Assembly: GCF_000482845.1 (NCBI RefSeq)
Contig: NZ_AXWV01000016.1
Location: forward strand, 1-64,000
DNA: 64,000 nucleotides
Reading direction: 5' to 3'
Source: Anaerobiospirillum succiniciproducens DSM 6400
Lineage (GTDB): Bacteria > Pseudomonadota > Gammaproteobacteria > Enterobacterales > Succinivibrionaceae
Made by a program: the position numbers and the translations under genes. Every line of letters begins with the position of its first letter. The stretch's first letter is position 1. Shown here piece after piece: positions 28,901 through 37,600 of the stretch. The notes beneath the pieces are model-generated. The model worked only from the letters and a program-made list of their open reading frames with translations. It was not told the origin of the DNA and made no database searches.

Positions 28901-29884
28901 CTGAGCTGCTACGTTTAGTACAAAGACATTTTCAATTGCGTTTTCTTTAGCCTCTTTACGATACTTGATAGCATCTTTGGCTGTCATGATGACAGTGCGC
29001 TCTGAGGCAAGCTCACGCAGCTTATCAAAAGGCATTTTGTTGTGATCGCCTACTTCAACTTTCTTGACAACCACAAATCCACAGTCTTCTAAAGTCTTGT
29101 AAAAGCGACTTGGATTACCAATGCCACAGAAGGCGGTAACCTCTCCTCTTTCTTCTAACTGCTTTGGGTTATCTGGATTGAGAGCAGTGATGGCACTTGG
29201 GCGCAGCATCATTGGATTATGACCAAGATGCGCAACAGCACCTGAGACCACAATAGAATTAACCGCGCTCAGACGCCATTCACCTTCACGTAATGGGCCT
29301 GCGGGGAGCAGACAACCATTACCGAGCATGCGAGTACCATCTAAGACGCAAATCTCTACTTCTCTGTCTAAAGCATAGTGCTGCAATCCATCGTCTGTAA
29401 TAATCACATCTACGCCTAAGCCCGCAAGGTAATCAGCACCACGAGTACGTACAGGATCGATAACTACAGGTACACCAGTTGAACGGCGAATTAAAGAAGG
29501 CTCATCACCAAAGATCTCAGGATCACAGTCCATTGGAACTTGGGATGGGAAGACATCGCATTTGGCTTTATAGCCACGAGAGAGCACGCCAGGATTAAAA
29601 CCACGTTCGGTTAGCTCATTAACCAGCGCAATCACAATTGGAGTTTTGCCAGTACCGCCTACAGTTACGCCGCCAACTACAACCACTGGCACCACTGGTC
29701 CGGTCGACTTTAAATAGCCTTGAGTGTACAAGCTACGACGTACCGAAGTTACCAGTCCAAACAACGCAGAAAAAGGCAGCAGTGGCACTCTGAGCAATGC
29801 TGCTGAGAGGCCCTTTCCGTACCAGAGTGTATCAATGAATGACAATTCTTGGTTCTTCCAAACTGTGTTATGAGATCTAACCAA
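25979..29884 (-). CDS. lpxK: Tetraacyldisaccharide 4'-kinase with a ~960-residue low-complexity tail
   Basis: LpxK phosphorylates the 4' position of the lipid A disaccharide at the inner membrane. Residues 1-340 are a complete LpxK: an N-terminal membrane-binding helix, P-loop GGVTVGGTGKTP near residue 75, the TDDGLQHY catalytic motif, GNGCLLPAGPLRE, and MTAKDAIKY. The start used is TTG, and nearby alternatives exist. The E. coli enzyme ends at 328 residues; here the frame continues uninterrupted to 1301. The tail is first acidic, with Asp/Lys/His-rich repeats, then mixed, then Lys/Thr/Ser/Ala-rich and basic (TTKSTTTSTTKSTTTRKRT). Three copies of an aromatic motif (LWVPYIPKA near 697, LWIPSIPSL near 779, LWIPSIPVL near 884) stand out. 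kdsB lies downstream. The frame is open for nearly 3 kb of tail and is closed by a terminator, so it is a real extension. Confidence 0.93.
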   Translation of the reverse strand: MVRSHNTVWKNQELSFIDTLWYGKGLSAALLRVPLLPFSALFGLVTSVRRSLYTQGYLKSTGPVVPVVVVGGVTVGGTGKTPIVIALVNELTERGFNPGVLSRGYKAKCDVFPSQVPMDCDPEIFGDEPSLIRRSTGVPVVIDPVRTRGADYLAGLGVDVIITDDGLQHYALDREVEICVLDGTRMLGNGCLLPAGPLREGEWRLSAVNSIVVSGAVAHLGHNPMMLRPSAITALNPDNPKQLEERGEVTAFCGIGNPSRFYKTLEDCGFVVVKKVEVGDHNKMPFDKLRELASERTVIMTAKDAIKYRKEAKENAIENVFVLNVAAQLSKHFFDDIVSKIKLSLHRVEQRRRRREEAGYVLQKVEGIEDYGIKADADYITKTAARLSAEMQNAELAKARLKAALRADKEGPVLPADDIEINPELNIDFSKQVSKDDDPPRQMEFEHQARADFVKRETVVVDAYRPGIGKSSSSKLDSKRDDDLDDLLNTKHDDQLQENAVAAKQNDNANVAKHTDNAVDSKQDESVEATKHDDQIEENAVTTKSEANHADDQVDAINADDAIESLQIADETDVAKSDTSKANAKPSDVVESVEPKQDMYGPAAALMEKAAKFYEHAETLRNIAEQAQAQEAATDSHKSEDQSVELTEANADELSAVATAAEQNANSTNAAQEEQPQATAQDLIEESATANEDASYIAPLWVPYIPKAISNYSAAAAVTTVENEATEKTIAKQETVEAKSEPKVEADKSKITATAAPAKSESVTTEETAEVKVEPVVYDLWIPSIPSLFMLQESRSTVVLESKQEAQDLKHIDAVAAESKSAKDQDDATSKSVATDPALQDQASDASLAKDAVAQDTSAKDSESKDAEAKSEAETDVQVAKEYQLWIPSIPVLPSYKATAALEASQTTTATTTTKSKSTAKKATTKASAADSAAKSSKATTAKASASGSAVKTSPGEAIAAAKGTTKKTATKSAASDGSAVSKTTTRRAPTRAVIASIDELPKSIRKKTTKATKDVAKSEAVLPLIDALDKSESTDAASTLVAATKNDDAISAVETTKSTTRTRKKASESKDADKSETTEAEASTATRKSTAKKTTTKSTTTSTTKSTTTRKRTSTAAKSKAAEDVTELSEDKVEVATSSKTTTKAKSTTAKTTKKTSKAESASDAEVTTKKSAKADSTSTAKTSAAAEGAADSEASTKKTTKASAKADAAKSDSAKAESAKVDSAKAESAKADSDKAESASESESSAKSTAKRTVKRTTRSSAKDEKDIFVLKKMRDVYDPNAVPTKLKRKTTTKSKSAE

Positions 29885-31878
29885 CGCCAGCTCAGCTGCA
29901 ATAATTAAAGATCACAGCTAAACATAGGCAAATTATGTATGCTCATGAGACCAAAAGTGGACTTATTTTGAGCAAGAAAATTATTAGCACTTAGGCTAAA
30001 TAAGCACAAGTCTTTCAATACGTTTAGGATAGCGCAGAAGACTTTGCTGTGAATTTGATGAGTGCAAAGATTACACGCATTCTAGACAATAATTTTGACA
30101 AGATCATAAGCACCTAACTCAAGCACATAGCGCAAATCTATCTACCCTGCACTAATGAGCTAGCAGATCTTGTATTGAACTTTTCTTAAATTGTTCTCAA
30201 AACGCTCATTATAACACCGTGATTCGGGCTATATAGACTAATAGCGCGTTTGTTCTGTTACTCGCTAATAATTTTGTCATCTAATTACGAGTAATTACGC
30301 GGCGATGATCTTGAGCTGTTGTGTATTTGCCGTTGTTTAGGATAATAAGCTACTGCTCTATCTTGCCTCTTAGCTATAACAGCTTGCTTAGTTCTAGTGC
30401 GCTCTTTGCAAGCTCTTAGCTATTATCATATGATGGCTATGGTTTTACTATTCAATGCCACTTTGGAAGAAGCGATTGTTTTTTAGTGGCTATAGCACAA
30501 GTTTTATGTCTAAGAATGGATTGCGCAAACTTATTGTATTATGGCCAAGAGTTTTGGTTTAATTGCAATTAAAATGGACTTTCTTTATCTACAATTTACA
30601 GTCGAATAAAGAAGAGTTTGCAAGGACATTGATTGCGACTATAGAGCCTAAAACTGAGCAGGCAAGCCACATATCAAGGATACATAAGAGTATTATGTTA
30701 TGTTTATGGTGCAATATTGCGCTATGATTGCAAAGTTTGCGCAATCAGTACGCTTGATTTGCAATCTCACAAGTCATATGCTTATTATTGTGCTTACACA
30801 TGACAGAGGCCTAGCTATCTAGGTTCAAGATAGGATAAGTTTGAATTGCTTATCAATAAGCCTAAACTTGGCAAACTTTTTTGATAGCAGTAGACAAAGC
30901 TAACAAGCATAACGATGAGCTTGTATATTCTGAGTATCTAATAACACTCACTAAAGTAAGCCTAGCTAAGCTTTCAAACTGCTAAAACTTGCTCTGATCG
31001 ATCACGTTATCTCAAGCAAGCTACAGCGTTACCACGCAGAATTTTAATCAAGCAAGATACCAACTTGCTCAATTGCGCATCTATGCCCTGCTTTACATTG
31101 GCGTCCACATGATGCGCCTGTTTTACCTAGTCTTCACGCTCACTAACCTTGCTTAGCAAGATCATATTGAGGCTATGAGCAAGCAAGTGCATGCAAGACA
31201 TTAGATCAGGATAAACTCTCAAAACAAAACTAAGACTTGAGCTTACTTTGCATTTAACAACGGAGCATTGCTTAGCTGTTTTACCATTGAGCTTATACCT
31301 CAAATTAGCTCAGAGTTGGTGTGTGTCACTATCTATTCAACAGCGTATAGTTTTATTTAAGAGGGCATTTTGTACTTCTTATTAAACTAGCTAAACAAGT
31401 CTAAGAAATTTTTGTAACTCTATTTTTACTCATCAATGCAACGCAAAGACCCATCTAAGCTTGTATGACTTAGATTAGCTAAGTGCGCTTAGCTTGCTAG
31501 TCCATAAGCTTATTTAGCTATTTTGCAAGATTGCTAAGCTCAAGAGCTTATGTAGCTTTTTAGCAAGCTTAGTTGCTATCTGAGCTTAGCTATCCTTAGG
31601 TTTAGTATTTTGCGTTCATTCAGATGTAGATATGTGCACGATTAGAAGTAGTGCAATCTTTTTTCGATGGGAATGATGTGTACTATCGCCCCATCACGAT
31701 GCTTTGTTAATGAGACTTGAGACTGTTTTAGCCTTGGTTTTTATCACAAAGACATACAAAAATAGTGTGTGGTTAGTTCTAGCTAGGCTTTTAAAGGCCA
31801 GATGTGGCAAAAGACGTATCAACACTAGCCCACACAAGGCGCAACGACGATATTTACGAGTTGCTCTGAGGACATAGG
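29885..31878. other. 2-kb gap between lpxK and the Ser/Arg-rich gene
   Basis: The longest non-coding stretch in the window. I see no gene on either strand and no tRNA or clear structured RNA. It is very AT-rich. At 31440-31610 the motifs AAGCTTA, TTAGCTA and GCTTAGC recur many times in both orientations. It must hold the divergent promoters of the two flanking genes. Confidence 0.5.
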
Positions 31879-34218
31879 ATGAATAAAAAGAACTCATCAG
31901 CTTCTAACACTGAAGAAAGAGTTGTTTCACCATATCAAAATGCTCGCACTTCTGTAAGCGAGCCCAAAGCTCGTGGGCGCAAGGCAAGCTCCGATCGCAC
32001 TGAGGATGGTGCTGAGCTTAAAAGCAGTAGAACCCGCCGCACTCGCAGCACTGCAGATAGTCAAAGTAGCTTTGATCATGACTCTGCACCACGATCAAGA
32101 TCGCGCAGCAGCTCAAGATCTACTCGAAGCGAAGGCATCAAGCGCACTCGCTCAACTGCCTATGGTTTAGCTGACGGGTCATCAAGAGGCCGTCGTGAGA
32201 TCGCATCTGATATGTATGAGTCTAGCGAAAAGCCAACTCGTACCCGTAGAACTCGTCGAGTTGATGATGAGAGTGCATATGCATCTGAGGAAAATGCTCC
32301 GATGAGTGCACCGCGCCGCTCTACACGCTCAAGTTCCTCTGAGCTTAAACCACGTAGCCGTACCTCAACTCGTAGCAGATCAGAGAGTGCTAGCTCCTCT
32401 AGTTTCCGCTCTGAGGGTTCAACTCGCTCCCGCACTGATAGCTCATCACGCACTCGCAGCGAGAGTTCATCTCGTACTCGCAGCGAGAGCTCATCACGTA
32501 CTCGCAGTGAGAGTCCATCTCGTACTCGCAGCGAGGGCCCATCCCGCTCACGTAGCCGTATGGATGTAAGTCCATCTCGTCGTAGTCGTTCTGAGAGTAT
32601 TTCATCGCGTTCACGTACAGAGAGCTCTTCTCGCTCTCGAACCGATAGTGCCATGTCACCACGTGCTTTTGCTGATGATGGTTATGCATCCCGTACATCT
32701 CGTGGCGAAACAAGATCACGCTCCCGTCGTATTGTAGATGGCGATAGCTATTCAAATGGATATCGTTCTGATGCCACTCGCACTCGTGGTAGACGCGTTA
32801 AAGATCGCTTAGACAATGAGTCTAATGTACCTGAGGTGGATAACAAGTCTATTGCTGAGCAAGCAGAAATTCTGCGTCGCTTTAAGTCCCTCATGCAAAA
32901 CGGTCCTACCCAAGAGACACCGGTTGTAGAAAGCAGCTATAGTCCATTTGATGTTGATGAAATGGGCATGGTCATGGGCAAGAGAACTCCAGCTCGCAAG
33001 GTCTCTGACATCAAGGTAGTGGTAAAGCGTAAGCGCACTATCATGAGTGACGAAGAAATTGCTGCAGCTGAAGCCGAGGCCATGGCTAAAGAAAAAGCCC
33101 GTGAAGAGGATGAGGCTTTGCTACAAGCTCAGCAAGCTCAAGAGGCTGCACTACAAGCAGCTGCTGCCGCCGCTGCTGAGGCACAAATTCGCAAAGATGC
33201 CACGATTGAGACTGCCTCTGGCGAAATCGAAGTTAAGGTCAAGACGCGTAAGAGCCGTAAAGCCGATTTACTTGCGCAACAAGCTCAAGAGGCCGTTAAC
33301 AGCGCCTCTGCTGCTTCTGCCGATGCGCAAGTAGCTGCTAATGCTGCTAAAGAGGCCGTTATCAAGGCTAAAAGCTCAAGTGCTCAGAGCACCGAAGATA
33401 ATGAGACTGCGCATGTTACCGAGCAGAACTCTATACAAAGCACAGCTAGCGCCACCTTAACTCGTAAGCGCACCAAGCTCACTTTAGCTAAGATTCATGC
33501 TAACGAAGCTGAGCACCATACTATTGCATCTGTAGACAAGGGTGATGAAGCAGTAACTACTTCTAAGTTCCCAAATGCAGCTTTACTACGTGCAGCGGCT
33601 ATTGCCTTTGGTGATGATCCTGTCATGGGAGCTCACGATGATGAGCTTAAGGCAGCCAATATCAATCCAGATGATTTAGCCGAAGAAAGAGCTGCTGCTT
33701 TAGCTAATGTTAAGTCTCAGGTGGATAAGAACAAGACCAAAAAAGCCAGAACTAGCACCAGCTCCGAGAGCAAAAAGACAAAGACTACCAAGCGCACTAA
33801 GAGCATCGCTAAAGATGCAGCTTCACAGTCTGATGCCGATAGCGCCACTGATGCGTCAAGCGCTGCTCAATCAAGCTTAGCTATGCCTAGCGCTGATGCA
33901 ATTGAAACTACTAGCGAAGACACTCAAGTGGCAGTTAAAAAGACTACCACTCGCAGCAGATCTAAAGGCTCAAGTGCTAAGAGCACAGCTGATACAACAC
34001 AAGAAGACACTCAGGTAGTTAAGAGCCCAAGATCACGTAGCTGCAAAGCTACAGCAGCTGCAGATGAGGCGCTGTCAGAGACTCAAGCTACCAAGAGAAC
34101 AACTCGTCGCCGTAGCAGCAAGACTGCTGCAGCTCAAGGAGAAGCTATCGCTATTGCCTATGAGGCAGCTGAGGTAGTAAAGCCAAAGCGCACTCGCGCT
34201 AAGAAAAGCGCTGAGTAG
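31879..34218 (+). CDS. Unknown 779-residue Ser/Arg-rich protein
   Basis: No family recognised. Residues about 30-310 are dominated by Ser and Arg, with RS/SR dipeptides and tandem SSSRTRSE units (residues 188-219), resembling the RS domains of eukaryotic splicing factors in composition only. Residues about 320-400 are more ordered (KSIAEQAEILRRFKSLMQNG). A segment VVVKRKRTIMSDEEIAAAEA followed by an Ala/Glu/Gln-rich helix resembles the IF2-associated region of translation factor InfB, and weaker copies follow (VKVKTRKSRKADLLAQQAQE). The C-terminal part is Lys/Thr/Ser/Ala-rich, like the LpxK and Lon tails. The protein is strongly basic overall with no signal peptide or membrane segment; nucleic-acid binding is an inference from charge. 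The ATG follows GAGG seven bases upstream. Confidence 0.75.
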   Translation: MNKKNSSASNTEERVVSPYQNARTSVSEPKARGRKASSDRTEDGAELKSSRTRRTRSTADSQSSFDHDSAPRSRSRSSSRSTRSEGIKRTRSTAYGLADGSSRGRREIASDMYESSEKPTRTRRTRRVDDESAYASEENAPMSAPRRSTRSSSSELKPRSRTSTRSRSESASSSSFRSEGSTRSRTDSSSRTRSESSSRTRSESSSRTRSESPSRTRSEGPSRSRSRMDVSPSRRSRSESISSRSRTESSSRSRTDSAMSPRAFADDGYASRTSRGETRSRSRRIVDGDSYSNGYRSDATRTRGRRVKDRLDNESNVPEVDNKSIAEQAEILRRFKSLMQNGPTQETPVVESSYSPFDVDEMGMVMGKRTPARKVSDIKVVVKRKRTIMSDEEIAAAEAEAMAKEKAREEDEALLQAQQAQEAALQAAAAAAAEAQIRKDATIETASGEIEVKVKTRKSRKADLLAQQAQEAVNSASAASADAQVAANAAKEAVIKAKSSSAQSTEDNETAHVTEQNSIQSTASATLTRKRTKLTLAKIHANEAEHHTIASVDKGDEAVTTSKFPNAALLRAAAIAFGDDPVMGAHDDELKAANINPDDLAEERAAALANVKSQVDKNKTKKARTSTSSESKKTKTTKRTKSIAKDAASQSDADSATDASSAAQSSLAMPSADAIETTSEDTQVAVKKTTTRSRSKGSSAKSTADTTQEDTQVVKSPRSRSCKATAAADEALSETQATKRTTRRRSSKTAAAQGEAIAIAYEAAEVVKPKRTRAKKSAE
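32440..32535 (+). repeat. 24-bp tandem repeat encoding SSSRTRSE
   Basis: Four in-frame 24-bp units, differing mainly at synonymous positions, encode four successive copies of the octapeptide SSSRTRSE (the last with Pro for one Ser). A shorter fifth unit follows. Confidence 0.85.
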
Positions 34219-34650
34219 CCACTAGTAATGGCTATTTAGCCTAGCTTTGTCAGCACCACAGAGCATGATGATAGCTGTATGAAATAAGCTCATCATGCTC
34301 AATACACCATGCTAATAGCATCAAGGTCATCAACGCGTGATGCTAATGGCATCACGTTGAGCGTTGCAAGATACTAAAAAGCTTGGCTTATGGTGCAATT
34401 GAAAGGCTAAATTGGTGCTTAGTTACTGACGATCGCGGCTAGGCAGCTGTAGTTGACTAGTAAAATGGCGAAGCGATGGTTTGCATGACTTAGAAACGAT
34501 TATTTTTCTAAATTCTGTGCACTTGGCCATGTCTACTTTCTATCTTAAGTGTATGCTGCAATAGATAAGTTAACTGTTGTTTGCCCCTTTGACGCTTAAG
34601 GACATGCTTTTTTTGAAGCTTTGAAGTCTTTGAGCTCTCAAGAGGCGCAA
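34219..34650. other. Gap with two strong hairpins before lon
   Basis: At 34261-34300 an 11-bp perfect stem GAGCATGATGA/TCATCATGCTC encloses an 18-base loop. At 34331-34357 CAACG...GTGATGC pairs with GCATCACGTTG around a short loop. Neither is followed by a T-run. They may protect or end the upstream transcript, or lie in the lon leader. No gene is seen. Confidence 0.55.
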
Positions 34651-37600
34651 ATGAAGGGGTTCGTTCAAGGATTTCACACACATATGGCTGAATTTGACGA
34701 TATCAAGACTATGTTGAACTCTCTTCTAGTAGCTAGCCCACTTAACATGGGCAGCGAAGAGAAGAGTGATAACGAGTACAAGATTGAAGATGGCTATGAT
34801 AATGACAATCCTCTAGCTATGACAGATCTGTACCGTGATGAATTGGGTAACCGTCTGCCATCTAAGCTCCATGTGGTCCCTCTGTACGGCCGCCCAATTT
34901 TGCCATCGCAGATTACAACTATTCAGCTGTCTATCGAATGGCTCGATGTGATTACTGAGGTTATATCCTCATCCCATCACACCTTTGCCATGTTCGCAGT
35001 GGACAATGACAAGCTTAAGAAGTCTCACTTAGCAGTTAAGGACTTTCCTAAGACTGGTACTGTGGTGCGTCTGCTCTCTGCTCGCTCAGGCCCTGAGGAG
35101 ATTGATATTGTCTGTGAAGGTGTACGCCGTGTTAGCCTCATTGAAGTTGCTGACATCCGTAAGAACTTAGCACAGGTACGCTACCCAGAAATCGAGTATC
35201 GTCTTGCCAATCCATCTACTCGTGACAAGCTCAATGCTAACAATCAAGCTTTACGCGATAGCATTGATCGCTCCGTTGCTTTTGATAAGAAGCTGCAGAA
35301 CATCTTAAAAGAGATGCGTGACTATGGCAGATCTATTGGTATTGATGTCCAAAAGAAGCCTGGCACCTTCGATTTTAACTACTTCATTTTTAGAGACGAT
35401 CGCACCATTGGTCGTCTTTCCAAGGCTAAATTAGACAGCCTCTTTGACTTTATTGGCTATAAAGATCTCTCTGATGACGAGAAGTATCAGATTGCTATGT
35501 TCTTAGCTCGTCCAACTAAGGATGAGCTAAACAAGCTCAACTCATACTATTCCAAGGCTGTACGCATCATCACCGAAAGATCAAAGCAGCTGCATGAAGA
35601 TCTCGCCCATATTTCTCCAAAGGCCCGTGAGATCGCACAAAGCCTCATCGGCAATGTTGATAAGTCATCAACCAATGGCTCTCCTGTTTTAGAGGCCATC
35701 AAGGCTATTTCTGGCAAAAACGATACACAAAGCACTGCTAATAAAGACAAGAGCAATGCTGCAGACGCTGCATCAACAGCTGCGGCAGATGCTGCATCTA
35801 ATGCAGCAGCTTATGCTGAGGGCGTTGTTGACGCTAAGGATGCTCTAGATGGCCCTGCCTCTAACGATGGTGTATCTGTCTTACGAGGTGAAAGTCAGCT
35901 TAGTCAGACTATTGTGGGTAAGGATAGCCAGGGTAATGACACTATTACCATGCGCCTTAACGTTAATGATGATGATGAGATTAACGATAAGACCTTATCT
36001 GATATTGCTAAGCAGCTTAGCAATATGTTCTCGATTACTGAGCTGCGTCAAAAGCGTCAGCCAAATAATGATCAGCAGCTCGTTGGCGTTACCTCTAAAA
36101 AAGGTCAGGCCGAGATTGATAGTAAGTTAGAGCAAGCCGATAATAAGCTCTCTTATGAGTTCATGGAGCGTATCTCTAAGATCTTAGAAGATGAGTCTGA
36201 TCGTAGCGCTTCAGATAGCTCAGATCATGAAGCTAGTGAAGGTTACTCTAGAGAAGATCTCTTTAACCTCATTGCCAAGATTGGTGAGCGCGAGGAAGAA
36301 GAAACTGCTCGTGCGAAAAAAGACTTTAAGGACGCTGCGCTTAAAGAAATCATCGCTAATACTCCTAAAGATGAGACTCCTAACGAAGAGCCAGTTACAG
36401 GTCCAAATATCGGCTTTATCAACAACGATACTGCCGTCGTTACCTTTATGCCAGGTCGTGACTCCTCTGAGGATTTACTCCTGCGCTTAACTGAGATTCA
36501 AAATGAACACGAGCAACAGTTAGCTAAAGAAGCATCTGCAGCTGAGACTATCAGGGCTGCTGATGATGCTGAGGGCTATTTATCCTCTTTAGATAACAAT
36601 GAGTCTGAAGGCGCTCAAATGCACATTATTGGCGATGTGCAAAATGAAGATGGCTCTCAAGAGACTAACTTAGTTGTCAGTGGCGAAGGTCAAATCAAGC
36701 CTGAGCTCAAAGAGTTCTTAAGCTTCTTAATGAAGGGCAAGGACTTAGCTCAAATCACTGCCGATATGGAAGAGGTTGATGAGCTTGATGACGATGAGGG
36801 CGAGACTAAAGGATCAAAGAGATCCAAGCGAACCTCTGCCAAGAGTGCAGCTAAGGGTGCTGAAAAGCGCTCTGGCAAGTGGGGCGATCTGCAGCGTGCT
36901 GCTATGATCCGCAGCAAGCTTGCTAGCATCTTAGGCGGTAAGGTTGTCTTTGGTGTTAGCTCTTTAAATGAGCGCCAGGCCGGTGCTCAAAAAGAAGTCG
37001 AGACTCGCGCTTATTGCTTAGGCATCACTGCTGCGCTGCAGGAGATGATTCCGCTCAATCCTATGATCACCGAGGAGATGAGACAGTATCTGTCACGCTT
37101 TGACATTTCTAATCCATCTACCTTAGCTGACTGCGCTGCCTCAATTACTCAATCTAAGCCAGAAGAACTGCAAGAGGTGCTCGACACCATCCCAATCTTG
37201 CCACGCTTAAAGCTGACCTTCGATCTCATCTCACGTGAGCTCTCTGCTGCTAAGTTACAAGACAAGATTAAAGTATCGGTTTCTGACAAGATTCAAAAGC
37301 GCCAAAAGGACTTCTTCTTACGCGAACAGCTCAATGAAATCAAAAAAGAGCTGGGTCTTTCAGCTGATGAAAAAGACATCGATATTGAGAAATTCAAAGA
37401 GCGTATGGCTAAGCTCAATCCTCCAGAGCATATTAAAGCTCGCTTTAATGAGGAAATTGAGAAGCTCTCTATGCTTGAAACCTCAAGCTCCGAGTACGGC
37501 ACTACCCGTAACTATGTAGACATCATCACCTCCATTCCATGGGGCAAGATGAGCAAAGAGCGTTTAGCCTCCAATAAGTCCAAGGATGCTAAGAAAGCTA

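Noticed and set aside
32160-32654. 164-codon frame opposite the Ser/Arg repeats
   Set aside because: Antisense image of the RS-rich repeats; no independent support.
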